Below are positions 1 through 9,425 of a stretch of 35,945 nucleotides of DNA, piece by piece; position 1 is the stretch's first letter; the number at the start of each line of letters is the position of its first letter. The DNA is from Bdellovibrionales bacterium (GTDB lineage: Bacteria; Bdellovibrionota; Bdellovibrionia; Bdellovibrionales; UBA1609). The notes beneath the pieces are model-generated. The model had not been told where the DNA came from. It did no database searches and saw only the letters and a program-made list of their open reading frames with translations. Location of the stretch: NCBI GenBank assembly GCA_013216195.1, contig JABSOQ010000022.1, positions 1-35,945 on the forward strand, written 5' to 3'. The position numbers and the translations under genes were made by a program.

Positions 1-1125
1 ATCATTGAGATCAAAGCCCGGAGCAATAACTCGACCTGGTGAATTTAAATCTCCACCAAACATCATCATCACTCCACCTCTGCCGTGATCGGTGCCACCC
101 GTACCGTTCTCAGCCATAGTTCTACCAAATTCACTCATCACAAGAATCACAGTGTCGTTCCACTTGCCTTGTGATCTTAAATCATCTGCTGCTGCTCCAA
201 TCATTTTATCGAGACTCTTAACTCGGTCTCGGAAGGTTCCATTTAGAACACCCTGACTGAAGTGTGTGTCCCATCCGCCCATATTAACGTTTATGACTTT
301 GGGACCAAGATCAGAACAGGCCAATCGCACAGCTTCTCGCAACTCCTTGGCTGGATTGGAGGTGCCGTACTTGTCTGAATCTAAATCTGGCAACGAGTTG
401 AGATTGTCTTCTACGCGGTCAATATTTGAAGCCGTCTGTCTGGCATTGCCACACAGGTCTTTGCGGGTACCCGAGTAATTGCTGCAGGTGCCATCACTAC
501 CAACTGACATGCCTTCAACCCGCTCCGCCTTACTAATATTGGGGGTTACTGTTTGCCAAGCACCTCTTAGCTTAGAAAAGCTTTCGGGCTTCGTCATCGA
601 CACCGCTTTTGAACCAATGCCTCTCATTGATTTCACGACTCCCCCGCCAACGGAAACCATATCAAGACCTGATGCTGTACTGCTCAGGGCCCTATAAATA
701 TAGCCGTTGTCCGCGATCACATCCGACTTTCCACCCTCAATGATATCCATTTGAGTGAAGTGAGATCTCGTGTTGTTAAGGGAACCAGCACCGTGAGCCA
801 AGATCGCAAATGAGTTGTTAAAAAGGCCACGAATCCGAACAGCTTCTGGATGCAAACCGAAACCAGTGTTTCCTTTAAGGCCCAGCAGCTGATTCTTAGG
901 TATCTTCAAATTAGGCCTCGCAGCCGCATAAAGATTGTACTGAGCGGCCGACCTTGGCACCAATAGTGACAGGCCATCCATACCACCTCTCAAGAAAATT
1001 TTAATAAATGTCTTACCGCTTGCTGCTGCCATCGCTTGCTCACTAATCAACATTGGCACTGAGCTTAACCCTGCATAGCTAAGGGCAGTAATTGCTGAAT
1101 TTTGAAGAAATTTACGTCTTTTCAT
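1..1125 (-). CDS. DUF1501 family Tat-exported protein (3' end outside the window)
   Basis: The first 375 codons are open and run off the left edge. The N-terminus carries a twin-arginine signal (RRKFLQ at residues 3-8), a hydrophobic stretch and an AMAAA cleavage region near residue 35, so export by Tat is likely. Hallmarks of DUF1501 (a sulfatase/alkaline-phosphatase-like fold) are GGWDTH at 283-288, SEFGRT at 331-336 and GTDHG at 344-348, with GGMDGL at 47-52. The start is preceded by AGGGGA. It lies 12 bases after the DUF1800 gene, the usual partner of DUF1501 proteins, so the two are co-transcribed and probably act together outside the cytoplasm. The substrate of this family is unknown to me. 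Family call is firm; function is not. Confidence 0.9.
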   Translation of the reverse strand, partial: MKRRKFLQNSAITALSYAGLSSVPMLISEQAMAAASGKTFIKIFLRGGMDGLSLLVPRSAAQYNLYAAARPNLKIPKNQLLGLKGNTGFGLHPEAVRIRGLFNNSFAILAHGAGSLNNTRSHFTQMDIIEGGKSDVIADNGYIYRALSSTASGLDMVSVGGGVVKSMRGIGSKAVSMTKPESFSKLRGAWQTVTPNISKAERVEGMSVGSDGTCSNYSGTRKDLCGNARQTASNIDRVEDNLNSLPDLDSDKYGTSNPAKELREAVRLACSDLGPKVINVNMGGWDTHFSQGVLNGTFRDRVKSLDKMIGAAADDLRSQGKWNDTVILVMSEFGRTMAENGTGGTDHGRGGVMMMFGGDLNSPGRVIAPGFDLND

Positions 1126-1137
1126 TTTCAAGTTCCC

Positions 1138-2841
1138 CTATTTTCTAACAAAGTTATTGCTATTGAGAATTAGCGAGTTGATTGTTCTACCAGGTAAAGC
1201 GAGTCCAGAATTTTTATCTTTGTCTGGCCTTGCAAAAGCATCTCTGAGCAGGGGTCTGCCAGCTTCACTCCAGTAACCGACGGGCCTGGTCCTCAGTGAC
1301 AAAAACAAGTAGTCAGATACCGCATTGCCATTGCCTTCAGATTTGGCAATTGATGCAATCTTGCGCTCTTTACCATCTCCCCAAAAATTCTTGTCGTCCA
1401 ATCTCAAAGGCACTCTGTCATCGGCCATTTTGTAACCAAAGTTAGCCGCTTCAGCCTGGTAATTTGGGTTAATCCATGCGCGACCAACCACTGGGTAGCC
1501 TGTAGGAGGAGCCACTCGTCTAGGTGTCATACCCAAAGCCTGAACCGACCAATACAAATGCCGCAAGTGATTGTAGTCCTCTAAGCGGTTGATCGGGTAA
1601 CCCATTGCGCGGCTTCCACTGGCAACCAACTCTATTGGTGTTTTGACAGAGTTCTTTAAGTTAGAGCCACTCCAAAATCTCGGTCGAGTAAGCAGATACT
1701 TGTAGATCGCCACAAGGTCGCCATCTGTTCCCCACCTTGCTACACAGCCACTCACAATAGACGATGGTGGTTTATCGCCAAATAGCTCTGTTGAGAGTTT
1801 CGTGCAAATGTTCGTTTTCGTAAAAGCGCGATTTGCTAAGTCTTTCAATAAAGACATTCCACCGTTAAAACCGGCTGGGTGAGTCTTACCCATAATTTTA
1901 GGTCGCGCGGGATCGTGATTTTTTTCACGAAAAATAAACTTTGGCGCCTCTCCTTCATTCCTAGTGAATGTCCAGCCTGTTAAAAGCCTTGAAGCATCTG
2001 TCACAGTCTTTTGAGTGTAAGGGCTGTTCTTTTCAGCAGACGTCTTAGGCCCAATGCCGAGCGTGTAAAGCTCAAGCAGTTCTCTGCCGTAGTTCTCATT
2101 AATACTGCCACGTCTCGAACGGAAGTTATCTAAGTACCTCAACATTGCAGGATGAGTGGCACTAGTAACTAAAAGATCTAAGAAGGTGCCACACATTCTT
2201 GCCTGAAGCTGTCGCTCGTAGTGCATAGCATGGATGGGCACTTTGGTAGCGTCGACATTGAAATGATTGAACCAGAACTCTGTCATCATGGCATTCACGT
2301 TCATACTACCGCCCAATGCCTGACCAATCGCACCCATAGAGGCTGTTCTTCTAAGCTCATTAATGTACGGGTTTCTCGCTTTAGCTCTCTCTTGCCGATC
2401 GACGATTTTTGAAATGCGAATCATCTCGTCGTTCAATGCGCGATAGTTCATTCGGTATTTTGGCAAAAATTTTCTAATGTGATCAGTATGACCAGGACCA
2501 CCCATGTAGCCTAAATGACGCTCAACCTTATCTGCCAGAGCCCTTCTCGCCATCTGCGCACCAAACATCTCCTCCATTGCTGTGTAGTCTTGTGGTGTCG
2601 AATTTGAAGCTGGCACCTCTCCATAACCAAGTTTGTCATAAGCTATGACAGCCTGTTGACCGACTTCGGTACCCCATGAGTCTTTCATGGCTTTTTCTAA
2701 GTCTTTTTGAAAACCCAGAAACGCTGTTGAGCATGACTTAACTGGTCTCCAAACCTGTTGAGCGTTTGCATTACTAGCAAATCCCAAGCAAAGTGTCAGA
2801 GCAAGTGCTCCGCCGAGCCAACTTTTACCCTTAGTTTTCAT
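1138..2841 (-). CDS. DUF1800 family exported protein
   Basis: I start this 567-aa protein at the ATG at 2841, which has a perfect AGGAGG 5 bases upstream and gives a clean Sec signal peptide ending ASNANA; an upstream in-frame start at 2889 would bury that signal. DUF1800 motifs are FWFNHFNV near residues 189-196, ENYGRELLELYTLG near 249-262 and RLLTGWTF near 285-292, followed by HDPARPKIMGK. The gene overlaps the end of the preceding gene by 11 bases, implying translational coupling, and is followed by DUF1501. DUF1800 and DUF1501 are a well-known pair of exported proteins of unknown biochemistry. Length is in the usual family range. Confidence 0.9.
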   Translation of the reverse strand: MKTKGKSWLGGALALTLCLGFASNANAQQVWRPVKSCSTAFLGFQKDLEKAMKDSWGTEVGQQAVIAYDKLGYGEVPASNSTPQDYTAMEEMFGAQMARRALADKVERHLGYMGGPGHTDHIRKFLPKYRMNYRALNDEMIRISKIVDRQERAKARNPYINELRRTASMGAIGQALGGSMNVNAMMTEFWFNHFNVDATKVPIHAMHYERQLQARMCGTFLDLLVTSATHPAMLRYLDNFRSRRGSINENYGRELLELYTLGIGPKTSAEKNSPYTQKTVTDASRLLTGWTFTRNEGEAPKFIFREKNHDPARPKIMGKTHPAGFNGGMSLLKDLANRAFTKTNICTKLSTELFGDKPPSSIVSGCVARWGTDGDLVAIYKYLLTRPRFWSGSNLKNSVKTPIELVASGSRAMGYPINRLEDYNHLRHLYWSVQALGMTPRRVAPPTGYPVVGRAWINPNYQAEAANFGYKMADDRVPLRLDDKNFWGDGKERKIASIAKSEGNGNAVSDYLFLSLRTRPVGYWSEAGRPLLRDAFARPDKDKNSGLALPGRTINSLILNSNNFVRK

Positions 2842-3307
2842 ACCGACCTCCTTGTATCTCACCTTGACTCTCAAAATCATATTCACCATAAATCTCCATC
2901 ATCTCAGCATCGTCTTGCTTCTTGATAAAGTTCAAATAGGCACGATACTCGACAACATCTTTGTCCTCGATCCAGCCCTTCTCTAGAGCAGCAAGTACCT
3001 CTTCGTAATGGTCTTTTGTTTGGAATGCTTCTGGGTTGAGATCACCCGTCTGCGTGAACAAGTCTCGAGTACTCGCGACCGATGCCGGCTCACGCGAGTC
3101 AGCACTCGAGATGTCTACGAAGTCTTTATCTGAATTTAGATCTTGTTCCTCAACAGCTGACTGCTGCTGATCTTCGTTGAGAACTTCAAGAACTCTCAAC
3201 TCTGCTTGTCTAGCCTTGTCTTCATCACTGCCTGTGAAAGAAGAAGGCCCTAGGTATACGCTCGCGGCAATTGCTATTACCCCGCCCACTGCCAACCAAC
3301 GATTCAT
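2831..3307 (-). CDS. Membrane-anchored hypothetical protein, first gene of the DUF1800/DUF1501 operon
   Basis: This 158-aa protein has one N-terminal hydrophobic segment (about residues 4-20) and then a strongly acidic, Glu/Asp/Gln-rich tail, so it is probably anchored in the inner membrane with the tail in the periplasm. I recognise no domain. The start has a G-rich ribosome site directly upstream. Its 3' end overlaps the DUF1800 start by 11 bases, which ties it to that pair. It could be an assembly or anchoring partner for the two exported proteins, but that is inference from position only. Confidence 0.75.
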   Translation of the reverse strand: MNRWLAVGGVIAIAASVYLGPSSFTGSDEDKARQAELRVLEVLNEDQQQSAVEEQDLNSDKDFVDISSADSREPASVASTRDLFTQTGDLNPEAFQTKDHYEEVLAALEKGWIEDKDVVEYRAYLNFIKKQDDAEMMEIYGEYDFESQGEIQGGRYEN

Positions 3308-3360
3308 AATCCCCCCCGGGATACATCCTGTCTACTTTGCCTAGCCCTGTCAGCTGAGAA

Positions 3361-3376
3361 TGCACTGCAAGTGCCA
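3361..3376 (-). promoter_or_regulatory. Sigma-54 (RpoN) -24/-12 promoter
   Basis: Read on the minus strand the site is TGGCACTTGCAGTGCA. It has the full TGGCAC -24 box, TGCA at -12 and exactly 10 bases between the invariant GG and GC; it differs from the consensus TGGCACG-N4-TTGCA at two positions. The predicted start of transcription is near 3350, about 43 bases before the ATG at 3307, so it would drive the DUF1800/DUF1501 operon. Confidence 0.65.
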
Positions 3377-3404
3377 AATTGCGACAGTCATTTTGAGAAC
3401 CCAA

Positions 3405-3428
3405 AACTATTCATGTTTTCAAATAGTT
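3405..3428. promoter_or_regulatory. Inverted repeat upstream of the sigma-54 site, candidate activator site
   Basis: A perfect 7-base inverted repeat, AACTATT-N10-AATAGTT, sits about 55-78 bases upstream of the predicted start of transcription of the 3307 operon. Dyads in this position are typical of binding sites for sigma-54 enhancer-binding proteins. Role is inferred from position. Confidence 0.4.
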
Positions 3429-3570
3429 AGGAGTCTATGTTTGAAATTTGTTGCCGTCTGAGACCGTTCAAGATCTGTACAGCGGTCGAATAGTTGATCG
3501 GAGTTCACCAAAAAGATCGTCAACTGTCGTTATTGTGTAAATGTGATGGAGTTTTGATCACTGTGATGAA

Positions 3571-3588
3571 GCTGGCCCAGTTGCCAGC
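3571..3588 (-). terminator. Possible hairpin terminator after the SpoVR gene
   Basis: GCTGGC and GCCAGC form a 6-base stem with a 6-base loop, about 15 bases past the end of the PrkA/YeaH/SpoVR operon. There is no following T run on the minus strand, so it is at best a weak terminator. Confidence 0.25.
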
Positions 3589-3602
3589 CCTGGCAGTGTC
3601 AG

Positions 3603-4007
3603 CTAGCTCTTTTGCTCTTCGGACTCGTCAGCTTCATTTTGGTCACCCACAGGCAAATCAGAGAATGACATCGACTTGAACTCCTGCCCGTCAAAATGAA
3701 CTACCCTACGCTCATTATCCATAACAGTTGCCACGTTGACTGGTCGCCCCCAGATCTTAGCCAGGTTCTTCATCGTCTCTTTCATAAAGTCTGGCTGCAT
3801 TTCGATACCTTCAAACAAGTGCGCCAATAAAAGCTCGCCTCTGTTATTGAAGTTCGCATCGATCACATTGATGATCGGCTGGCCAAAGTTTGTGAGCTGA
3901 AACAGAAATTTCTTTTTAATAAGCGGGAAGTCTCGAGTGTCGACTTCGTACTGCCCTGTCCGCTGGTTGAACTTGTAGACAAAACTCTTCGGTGAGAAAC
4001 TCATCAA
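3603..4007 (-). CDS. SpoVR family protein, C-terminal part (frameshifted)
   Basis: This frame encodes the missing C-terminal quarter of the SpoVR protein begun at 5136. Family-like sequence starts at about 3980 (VYKFNQRTG) and runs through QLTNFGQPIINVIDANFNNR and RGELLLAH to a short acidic tail. These blocks belong to the conserved end of SpoVR/YcgB proteins. The ATG codons at 4007 only exist because this frame overlaps the upstream one; no ribosome site supports independent initiation. Joined to residues 1-385 of the upstream frame, it would give about 510 aa, the length of E. coli YcgB. See the neighbouring entry for the lesion. Confidence 0.7.
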   Translation of the reverse strand: MMSFSPKSFVYKFNQRTGQYEVDTRDFPLIKKKFLFQLTNFGQPIINVIDANFNNRGELLLAHLFEGIEMQPDFMKETMKNLAKIWGRPVNVATVMDNERRVVHFDGQEFKSMSFSDLPVGDQNEADESEEQKS

Positions 4008-5136
4008 TAAAGGTCACATCATTGTAGTTGCGCCTCACTTCAAAGATCTTCTCGCGGCCCTTCATGAGTTTACGATCCCAGTTCTTTCGCTCTGCCAGGT
4101 CGTCGCACTCTTCCCACTCTTTGCCGAACTGACCCGTGTTCCAGCGACGCTCAATATCCCTCATCAACTCGATGCCGATCTTGTAGGGGTTAAAGCCTGT
4201 TGGCTCCATAGCCATAGTTCCGCTATGCCGATCGGCAAAATCAATGACCTCACTGTCGTTCATGATTTGTTCAGTCATGAGCTTTGAGTGCCAATAAGAA
4301 GCCCAGCCCTCATTCATGATCTTCGTCATCCCTTGAGGAGCGAAATAGTAGGCCTCTTCGCGAATAATCGAAACGACATCTTGCTGCCAAGGCTCCAATG
4401 GTGCGTACTCCATTAAAAACTTGAGAACATCGCGTTCAGGCTTCTCCGGGAATCTTCTGTTCTCCATCTGGTTCTCTAGCGCGGCCTTTTCTTGCTGCTC
4501 TCTGAGGTACTCAGGTGGATTAATAAAAGACTCCATGTACTCTTTGTGAACTTTCAGCTCGCCTGGCTTTCTGTTTGCCGACTGCTGTGAAAGATCAGCC
4601 TCTTGCGCTTCGTACTCAATTTTTGATTTACTATAAGGAGCATGGCGATCAATAAGGTTCTCAAGAGAAAGTACCACGTCGATGAAGTCTTCAACCACAT
4701 CTTTACCAAAGCGGTCCATGTACCTTCGCACGCGGGTCGCATGGTTGGCCATTTCATCCATCATTTTACGATTCGTCTGCGAGAACCACTGATTGTTCTT
4801 AAAAAAATCGCAGTGGCCAAACACGTGGGCCATAACAAGCTTTTGATCTATGAACTCGTTGCCTTCCATAAGGTAGGCGTAGCAAGGGTCGTTGTTAATC
4901 ACGAGCTCGTAAATCTTAGACAAGCCATAGTCGTAACCCTTTGAGATTGACTCATAGTCCATACCAAAACGCCAGTGAGGGTAACGAACTGGAAACCCTC
5001 CGTAGGCGGCGATCTGGTTGAGCTCTTTGTAGGTGACGAGTTCAAATATCGTATTGTAAAAATCAAGACCAACCTTATCGGCAATCTTCTCGATTTTTTG
5101 TCGTTCTACTTCAAGCTCAGGAGTCAAATTTGCCAT
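3916..5136 (-). CDS. SpoVR family protein, N-terminal part (frameshifted)
   Basis: Residues 1-386 match the SpoVR/YcgB family (stress or sporulation-associated cytoplasmic protein of unclear activity), ending in the conserved block NDVTFIDEFLTEEFC. After that the frame reads about 20 unrelated residues and stops, while the conserved C-terminus continues in another frame (3603-4007). The shift lies at a TTTT run, 3981-3984. The start overlaps the YeaH stop by one base (TAATG), and the order PrkA, YeaH, SpoVR is the standard arrangement. Either the gene is inactivated, it is read by frameshifting, or the sequence carries an error. Confidence 0.8.
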   Translation of the reverse strand: MANLTPELEVERQKIEKIADKVGLDFYNTIFELVTYKELNQIAAYGGFPVRYPHWRFGMDYESISKGYDYGLSKIYELVINNDPCYAYLMEGNEFIDQKLVMAHVFGHCDFFKNNQWFSQTNRKMMDEMANHATRVRRYMDRFGKDVVEDFIDVVLSLENLIDRHAPYSKSKIEYEAQEADLSQQSANRKPGELKVHKEYMESFINPPEYLREQQEKAALENQMENRRFPEKPERDVLKFLMEYAPLEPWQQDVVSIIREEAYYFAPQGMTKIMNEGWASYWHSKLMTEQIMNDSEVIDFADRHSGTMAMEPTGFNPYKIGIELMRDIERRWNTGQFGKEWEECDDLAERKNWDRKLMKGREKIFEVRRNYNDVTFIDEFLTEEFCLQVQPADRAVRSRHSRLPAY

Positions 5137-6233
5137 TAACGGCCCTTCCCTAGGAAATCTTTTATCGAACCCAAAATTCGGTCTTTGTTTTCTATTCGAC
5201 TCATCACCAGCCGATCTTCTACTGGAAAAGCCTTTTCCAAGTCTTGTAAAAACTGGCCACTACCGTACTTGCTCTCTACCTGCCCGTAGCCAAACTGATT
5301 TACCTTAGGCAGAAAGAACTCTTTGAGCATCTTCACGCAGAGCCTAGTGTCTTCCCCACTCCAATTGTCTCCATCACTGAAGTGAAATGGATAGACATTC
5401 CACTCGTTGGGTGGGTAATCCTCTTCGATGATCTTTTGGCAAAGCTTATAAGCTGAGCTGATCAAAGTTCCACCAGACTCGCTAGTGCTAAAGAAGGTGT
5501 TTTCATCAACTTCTTTTGCTGCCGCATCGTGAATGATGAACCTTGTCTCAAGGCCTTTGTAGTTTTTCTTGAGCCAAGTGTTGATCCAGAAGCTCTCAAG
5601 GCGAACGATCTCTTTTTGCTCGTCTCCCATCGAACCAGATACGTCCATCATGTAAACCACTACCGCATTTGCTTCGGGCTTTTTTGTCACTCTAGGAGTC
5701 CGATATCTTATATCTCGCTTTATCGGAATGACTATCGGGTTTTTTGGATCATAAGTGCCGCTGGCAAGTTGACGCTTCAAAGCCTCTTTGTAAGAGGTTT
5801 TAAAGTGCCTTAAACCTTCTGGCCCTACCCGAGCGCGACCTGTATATCGATTCGTTGTCGTGGTTACATTCTTATTACCCCGGGGCTCAATTTTGGGCAG
5901 CTCTAACTCTTCACCCAAAATATCGGCGAGCTCCTCGAGGCTTACATCTACTTCTAAAACGTGTTGGCCGGCGGCGTTTCCCGCCTCGCCCTGCCCTGGC
6001 TGCCCATTTTCATCGACATTTTCACCAGGCTGCCCTTCACCCTGGCCAACCCCACCAGATTGCTTGGGGCCGTATTTGAACCGGGGCGTATCGATCGAAG
6101 GAATAGGAATCTTCACAAACTCATTCTCTTGTTTGCCGATCATTTCACCCTGGGTCACATACTTCTTGAAGTTCTGCTTAATGCGACCCCGAACAATGTC
6201 TTTAAAACGTTTGTGATCTTCCTCTATACTCAT
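5136..6233 (-). CDS. yeaH: YeaH/YhbH family protein (DUF444)
   Basis: This 365-aa cytoplasmic protein has the DUF444 layout: a basic N-terminus, a Gly/Gln/Asn-rich linker (about residues 58-90) and a von Willebrand A-like domain with a metal-ion-dependent adhesion motif DVSGSMGD starting at D197. The linker is normal for the family. In E. coli, YeaH works with the kinase YeaG in responses to stress such as nitrogen starvation. Here the start overlaps the PrkA stop by one base (TAATG) and the stop overlaps the SpoVR start in the same way, so the three proteins are translationally coupled. Identification is firm; the molecular role of YeaH is not known. Confidence 0.9.
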   Translation of the reverse strand: MSIEEDHKRFKDIVRGRIKQNFKKYVTQGEMIGKQENEFVKIPIPSIDTPRFKYGPKQSGGVGQGEGQPGENVDENGQPGQGEAGNAAGQHVLEVDVSLEELADILGEELELPKIEPRGNKNVTTTTNRYTGRARVGPEGLRHFKTSYKEALKRQLASGTYDPKNPIVIPIKRDIRYRTPRVTKKPEANAVVVYMMDVSGSMGDEQKEIVRLESFWINTWLKKNYKGLETRFIIHDAAAKEVDENTFFSTSESGGTLISSAYKLCQKIIEEDYPPNEWNVYPFHFSDGDNWSGEDTRLCVKMLKEFFLPKVNQFGYGQVESKYGSGQFLQDLEKAFPVEDRLVMSRIENKDRILGSIKDFLGKGR

Positions 6234-8317
6234 TACTTCTTATCTTTCACATCTCCGCGAGCAAAAATCGAAGCTACATAGTGGAGAACATCTGTAGCTG
6301 AAACATCATCGTAGCCAAAGTCTTTGATCAATCGAGTTTTCACAATGTCGATTTTCTCTTGGGTGTCCTTGTCTGTTACAGACGTAACAAGAGAAGTCAG
6401 TTTGATCGTGTCCTTTTGATCTTCAAAAAGCTTCAACTCTAGAGCCTTGTGTAAACGCTCATTCGTTTTGTAGTCAAACTTCTTACCGTCAAGAGAGATA
6501 GCCCCAATGTAGTTCATAATCTCACGTCTGAAATCGTCTTTGCGAGACTCTGGAATCTCAATCTTCTCTTCGATCGAGCGCATGAGTCTTTCGTCTGGAT
6601 CTTCATCAGCACCCGAGAACGGATTTCGCACCTTCTCTTTTTGGGTGTAGGCTTTCACATTGTCGATGTAGTTGGCACAAAGTCTTTGAAGGGCACTTTC
6701 ATCTGCTGAGATAGCCCTTTGAACCTCGGCCTTGATGATCTCTTCATACTCTTGCTTCACAACACCAAGTAGCTCACGGTAGTCTGTGCGCTGCTCATCA
6801 GAACCAATCAGAGAGTGATTCTTCAGGCCGCCCTCAAGCTCTTTCATCATCATAAAGGCATTCACAGAGCCCTTGTTTCGCTGCTGAGCCTGAACGATCG
6901 CATTCGACAATTTGTCTTGAATGTATCGTGGAGAAATTCCCTCTAGGCCCTCTCGTTTGGCTTCTTTACGAAGCTCTTTGATATTGTCTTCGGTGTAGTT
7001 TGGTAGAGATTTACCATTGTAGAGTTTTAGCTTTTGCAAGCGAGTTAGATTTGCCTTCTTAGGCTTCTCTAGCCTGGTCATGATTGCCCACATACTCGCC
7101 ACTTCAATTGTGTGAGGTGCTATACTCACTCCTCTTAGCTTCTCGCTATTGAAGTCTTTCTTGTAAATGTCGATCTCGTCATTCAGCTTTGTAATGTAGG
7201 GAATGTCGATTTTGACAGTTCTATCACGCAAAGCTTCCATGAATTCGTTGTCTTGAAGCTTTCTGTACTCTGGCTCGTTTGTGTGACCAATAATGACTTC
7301 ATCGATCATGGTCTGAGCAAACTTCTTCGGCTTGATTCTGTGCTCTTGAGAAGCTCCGAGGAGATCGTACAAGAAGGCGACATCAAGCTTTAGAACTTCG
7401 ACAAACTCGATCATGCCGCGGTTTGCGACATTGAACTCACCGTCAAAGTTAAATGCTCGAGGGTCTGAATCTGAACCATACTCGGCAATCTTTCTGTAGT
7501 TCAAATCACCCGTTAACTCAGTACTATCTTGGTTTTTCTCATCTTTTGGCTGAAAAGTACCAATACCAATTCGGTCATTTTCACTCAGAACAAGTCTCTT
7601 AACTCGCACATGGTTTAAGACCTGGTTCACGTCACCGTTATAGGCCTCTAGTAGCTTTCTGAAGATAAAGCGAGATGGTGGGCAAAGCTCTCCCACGATA
7701 TTCACTCTAAACTCATCTTTAGAGCCACGATTAATCTCTTCGCAAACCTTATCGCGCATTTCTTCGGGTATGAGAAGCATTGGGTCTTCATGCATCGGAC
7801 TTGGAAAGACACGAACGCCCTCGCCGAACACGTCTTCAAATTTACCTTCTTCATCTATCCATTCAAATGTGTAGAGAGCACCTTGATCAGTGCGGCTGTA
7901 CCGCTCAACACCCTGCTTAAGCAACCGACAAATAGTCGACTTGGCAGAACCAACAGGGCCATGAAGGAGTATCACCCGCTTTTCAGTTCCGTATCCAAAG
8001 GCAGCAGACCGAAGTACATTGACAAGTTTCATAAGAGGAATGTCAGCGCCGAAGACAGCATCTTTACCGTCTTGATCTGGATCATCGAAGAAGTTGTAAT
8101 GAACCATATGTTTTTTAACGTCGACATACTCGCTCGTTCCCTTTTCCATGATCATGTCGTACATGCGCTGAAAAGAGTTTCGAGTCACCTTTGGGTTTTT
8201 CTTTACGATGTCGAGGTAGTCGGTAAATGAACCCGCCCACGTCAAACCTTGATAGTCACTTTTGGTTTGTAATTGCGAAATTATATCTCGAATATTGTTT
8301 CCAGATTCCGTGGACAT
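6233..8317 (-). CDS. prkA: PrkA/YeaG family serine protein kinase
   Basis: The 694-aa protein has an N-terminal AAA-like domain with a Walker A motif GPVGSAKST at residues 120-128, and a C-terminal PrkA domain; it is slightly longer than E. coli YeaG (644 aa). PrkA proteins are reported as serine protein kinases, although some may act as AAA+ proteases. It heads the PrkA-YeaH-SpoVR operon, a widespread stress module. The ATG follows GGGAGAG. I found no convincing promoter motif in front of it. Confidence 0.93.
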   Translation of the reverse strand: MSTESGNNIRDIISQLQTKSDYQGLTWAGSFTDYLDIVKKNPKVTRNSFQRMYDMIMEKGTSEYVDVKKHMVHYNFFDDPDQDGKDAVFGADIPLMKLVNVLRSAAFGYGTEKRVILLHGPVGSAKSTICRLLKQGVERYSRTDQGALYTFEWIDEEGKFEDVFGEGVRVFPSPMHEDPMLLIPEEMRDKVCEEINRGSKDEFRVNIVGELCPPSRFIFRKLLEAYNGDVNQVLNHVRVKRLVLSENDRIGIGTFQPKDEKNQDSTELTGDLNYRKIAEYGSDSDPRAFNFDGEFNVANRGMIEFVEVLKLDVAFLYDLLGASQEHRIKPKKFAQTMIDEVIIGHTNEPEYRKLQDNEFMEALRDRTVKIDIPYITKLNDEIDIYKKDFNSEKLRGVSIAPHTIEVASMWAIMTRLEKPKKANLTRLQKLKLYNGKSLPNYTEDNIKELRKEAKREGLEGISPRYIQDKLSNAIVQAQQRNKGSVNAFMMMKELEGGLKNHSLIGSDEQRTDYRELLGVVKQEYEEIIKAEVQRAISADESALQRLCANYIDNVKAYTQKEKVRNPFSGADEDPDERLMRSIEEKIEIPESRKDDFRREIMNYIGAISLDGKKFDYKTNERLHKALELKLFEDQKDTIKLTSLVTSVTDKDTQEKIDIVKTRLIKDFGYDDVSATDVLHYVASIFARGDVKDKK

Positions 8318-8762
8318 TCACTCTCCCTTCATGGATGTTTTTGTGTGACCCTTTTGCTGCCAGCGGGTCTTGAGGCAACCCCTCTACCTAATCATTATGC
8401 ACCAATGAGCGCTGCACTTCCAACGACGAGTCCAGGTAAATATTTATTTTTATTTTGATAATTTGATTAACCTAATTTGATAGCAGCTGACTTATGACTG
8501 TGTTGCAGATCACAGGTAATTTGGTCATAGATTCCATTAGATTGATCGAGAGAGGGATCAAAACTCTATTGACCCAACCAAAGACGAGGTTCATCTCTGT
8601 ATAAGCGATTGTGATATCAAGATGAGACACTCGACTTTTGTCTGTAGTGCTATGAGCTTGTGTTGCTTGTATGTGCTTTCGACATTTGAAAATTTACAGT
8701 CATCAACTAGGCGATGAAAATCGCTCTTTCCATCTGGTCCAAATCCTGCTTTAAAAGCCCTT
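8318..8762. other. Divergent intergenic region between prkA and a secreted-protein gene
   Basis: No gene is visible in these 445 bases. Two hairpins stand out: TTGATC (8542-8547) with GATCAA (8556-8561), and GCGAT-GAAA-ATCGC (8711-8724), the latter in the leader of the gene at 8763. An AT-rich block lies at about 8440-8480. It must hold the promoters of both flanking genes, but I could not assign -35/-10 boxes with confidence. Confidence 0.5.
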
Positions 8763-9377
8763 ATGCAATTTCGATTTCGGCGTGCGGCCCTACTTTTAGC
8801 CAGTTTGAGCTTTATTTTGTCATTTCAGGCACATGCGGTGCCCAAATGCGGGTCTGAGCTGCATGATTCGATTGATCTAGAAGACACCGTGGAGGCAATA
8901 GATACGATCTCAAGAATGGGCTTTGGTAGCTACCTGGTTAAAGAAAAGACCTTGTTGATCCCAGATAGAGCTCGCCAGTTTATGCCAAGACTCGAGGCCG
9001 CTAAGGTTACCATTACCCTTTATAAAGATGACCCTGAAGATGAAGGTCAACAAACGGAGCTCGAGGTTTTGGTTCAAGTCATCAACCCCAACACACGTGA
9101 AGAGATTGATAGCATTGAATTTCTCGAAGTGTTTTTACCTCTCAGTAGAGCGAAACAGATTTTAAAATCTAGCGTCAAAAGCCCGGTGGCTTTGGTGCCC
9201 TCGTTCATTACAAGGCCAGTGTTTGAAGAGTCAGACCATGAAGCTCCCCACTGGATTGAAATCGGCACCAAACACCTCACACAAGATGAGCTGCTTACCT
9301 ACTTGGAAGCTTTTGGCGATTACCTCGATCAACGAGCCGAGAGGTTGATACAACTACGACAAGACGGTCAATTGTAG
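8763..9377 (+). CDS. Secreted hypothetical protein
   Basis: The 204-aa product starts with a good Sec signal peptide (basic n-region, long hydrophobic core, cleavage after AHA at about residue 25). The mature part is acidic and mostly soluble, with one cysteine just after the signal. I recognise no domain. No clear ribosome site precedes the ATG. It stands alone: the upstream gene diverges and the downstream gene converges. Probably periplasmic. Confidence 0.7.
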   Translation: MQFRFRRAALLLASLSFILSFQAHAVPKCGSELHDSIDLEDTVEAIDTISRMGFGSYLVKEKTLLIPDRARQFMPRLEAAKVTITLYKDDPEDEGQQTELEVLVQVINPNTREEIDSIEFLEVFLPLSRAKQILKSSVKSPVALVPSFITRPVFEESDHEAPHWIEIGTKHLTQDELLTYLEAFGDYLDQRAERLIQLRQDGQL

Positions 9378-9396
9378 GGCAGAACTGCTACCTGCT

Positions 9397-9424
9397 AAAA
9401 ATTTTGCCCACAAATTAGTTTGTG
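9397..9424. terminator. Hairpin between convergent genes
   Basis: CACAAA-TTAG-TTTGTG (9409-9424) forms a 6-base stem with a tetraloop. On the minus strand it is followed by GGGCAAAATTTTT, so it may end transcription of the 10058 gene; on the plus strand it follows the 9377 stop. Weak to moderate candidate. Confidence 0.35.
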
Positions 9425-9425
9425 C

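Noticed and set aside
3540-3566. CRP-like site (TGTGA and ATCAC repeats)
   Set aside because: Spacing does not fit TGTGA-N6-TCACA, and it lies downstream of the SpoVR gene, not before a gene.
8318-8500. Sigma-54 promoter before prkA
   Set aside because: Several GG-GC pairs are present but none has the 10-base spacing together with a good -24 box.
8730-8762. tRNA T-arm-like sequence before the 8763 gene
   Set aside because: Only a short GGTCCAAATCC resemblance; no acceptor or anticodon arm around it.
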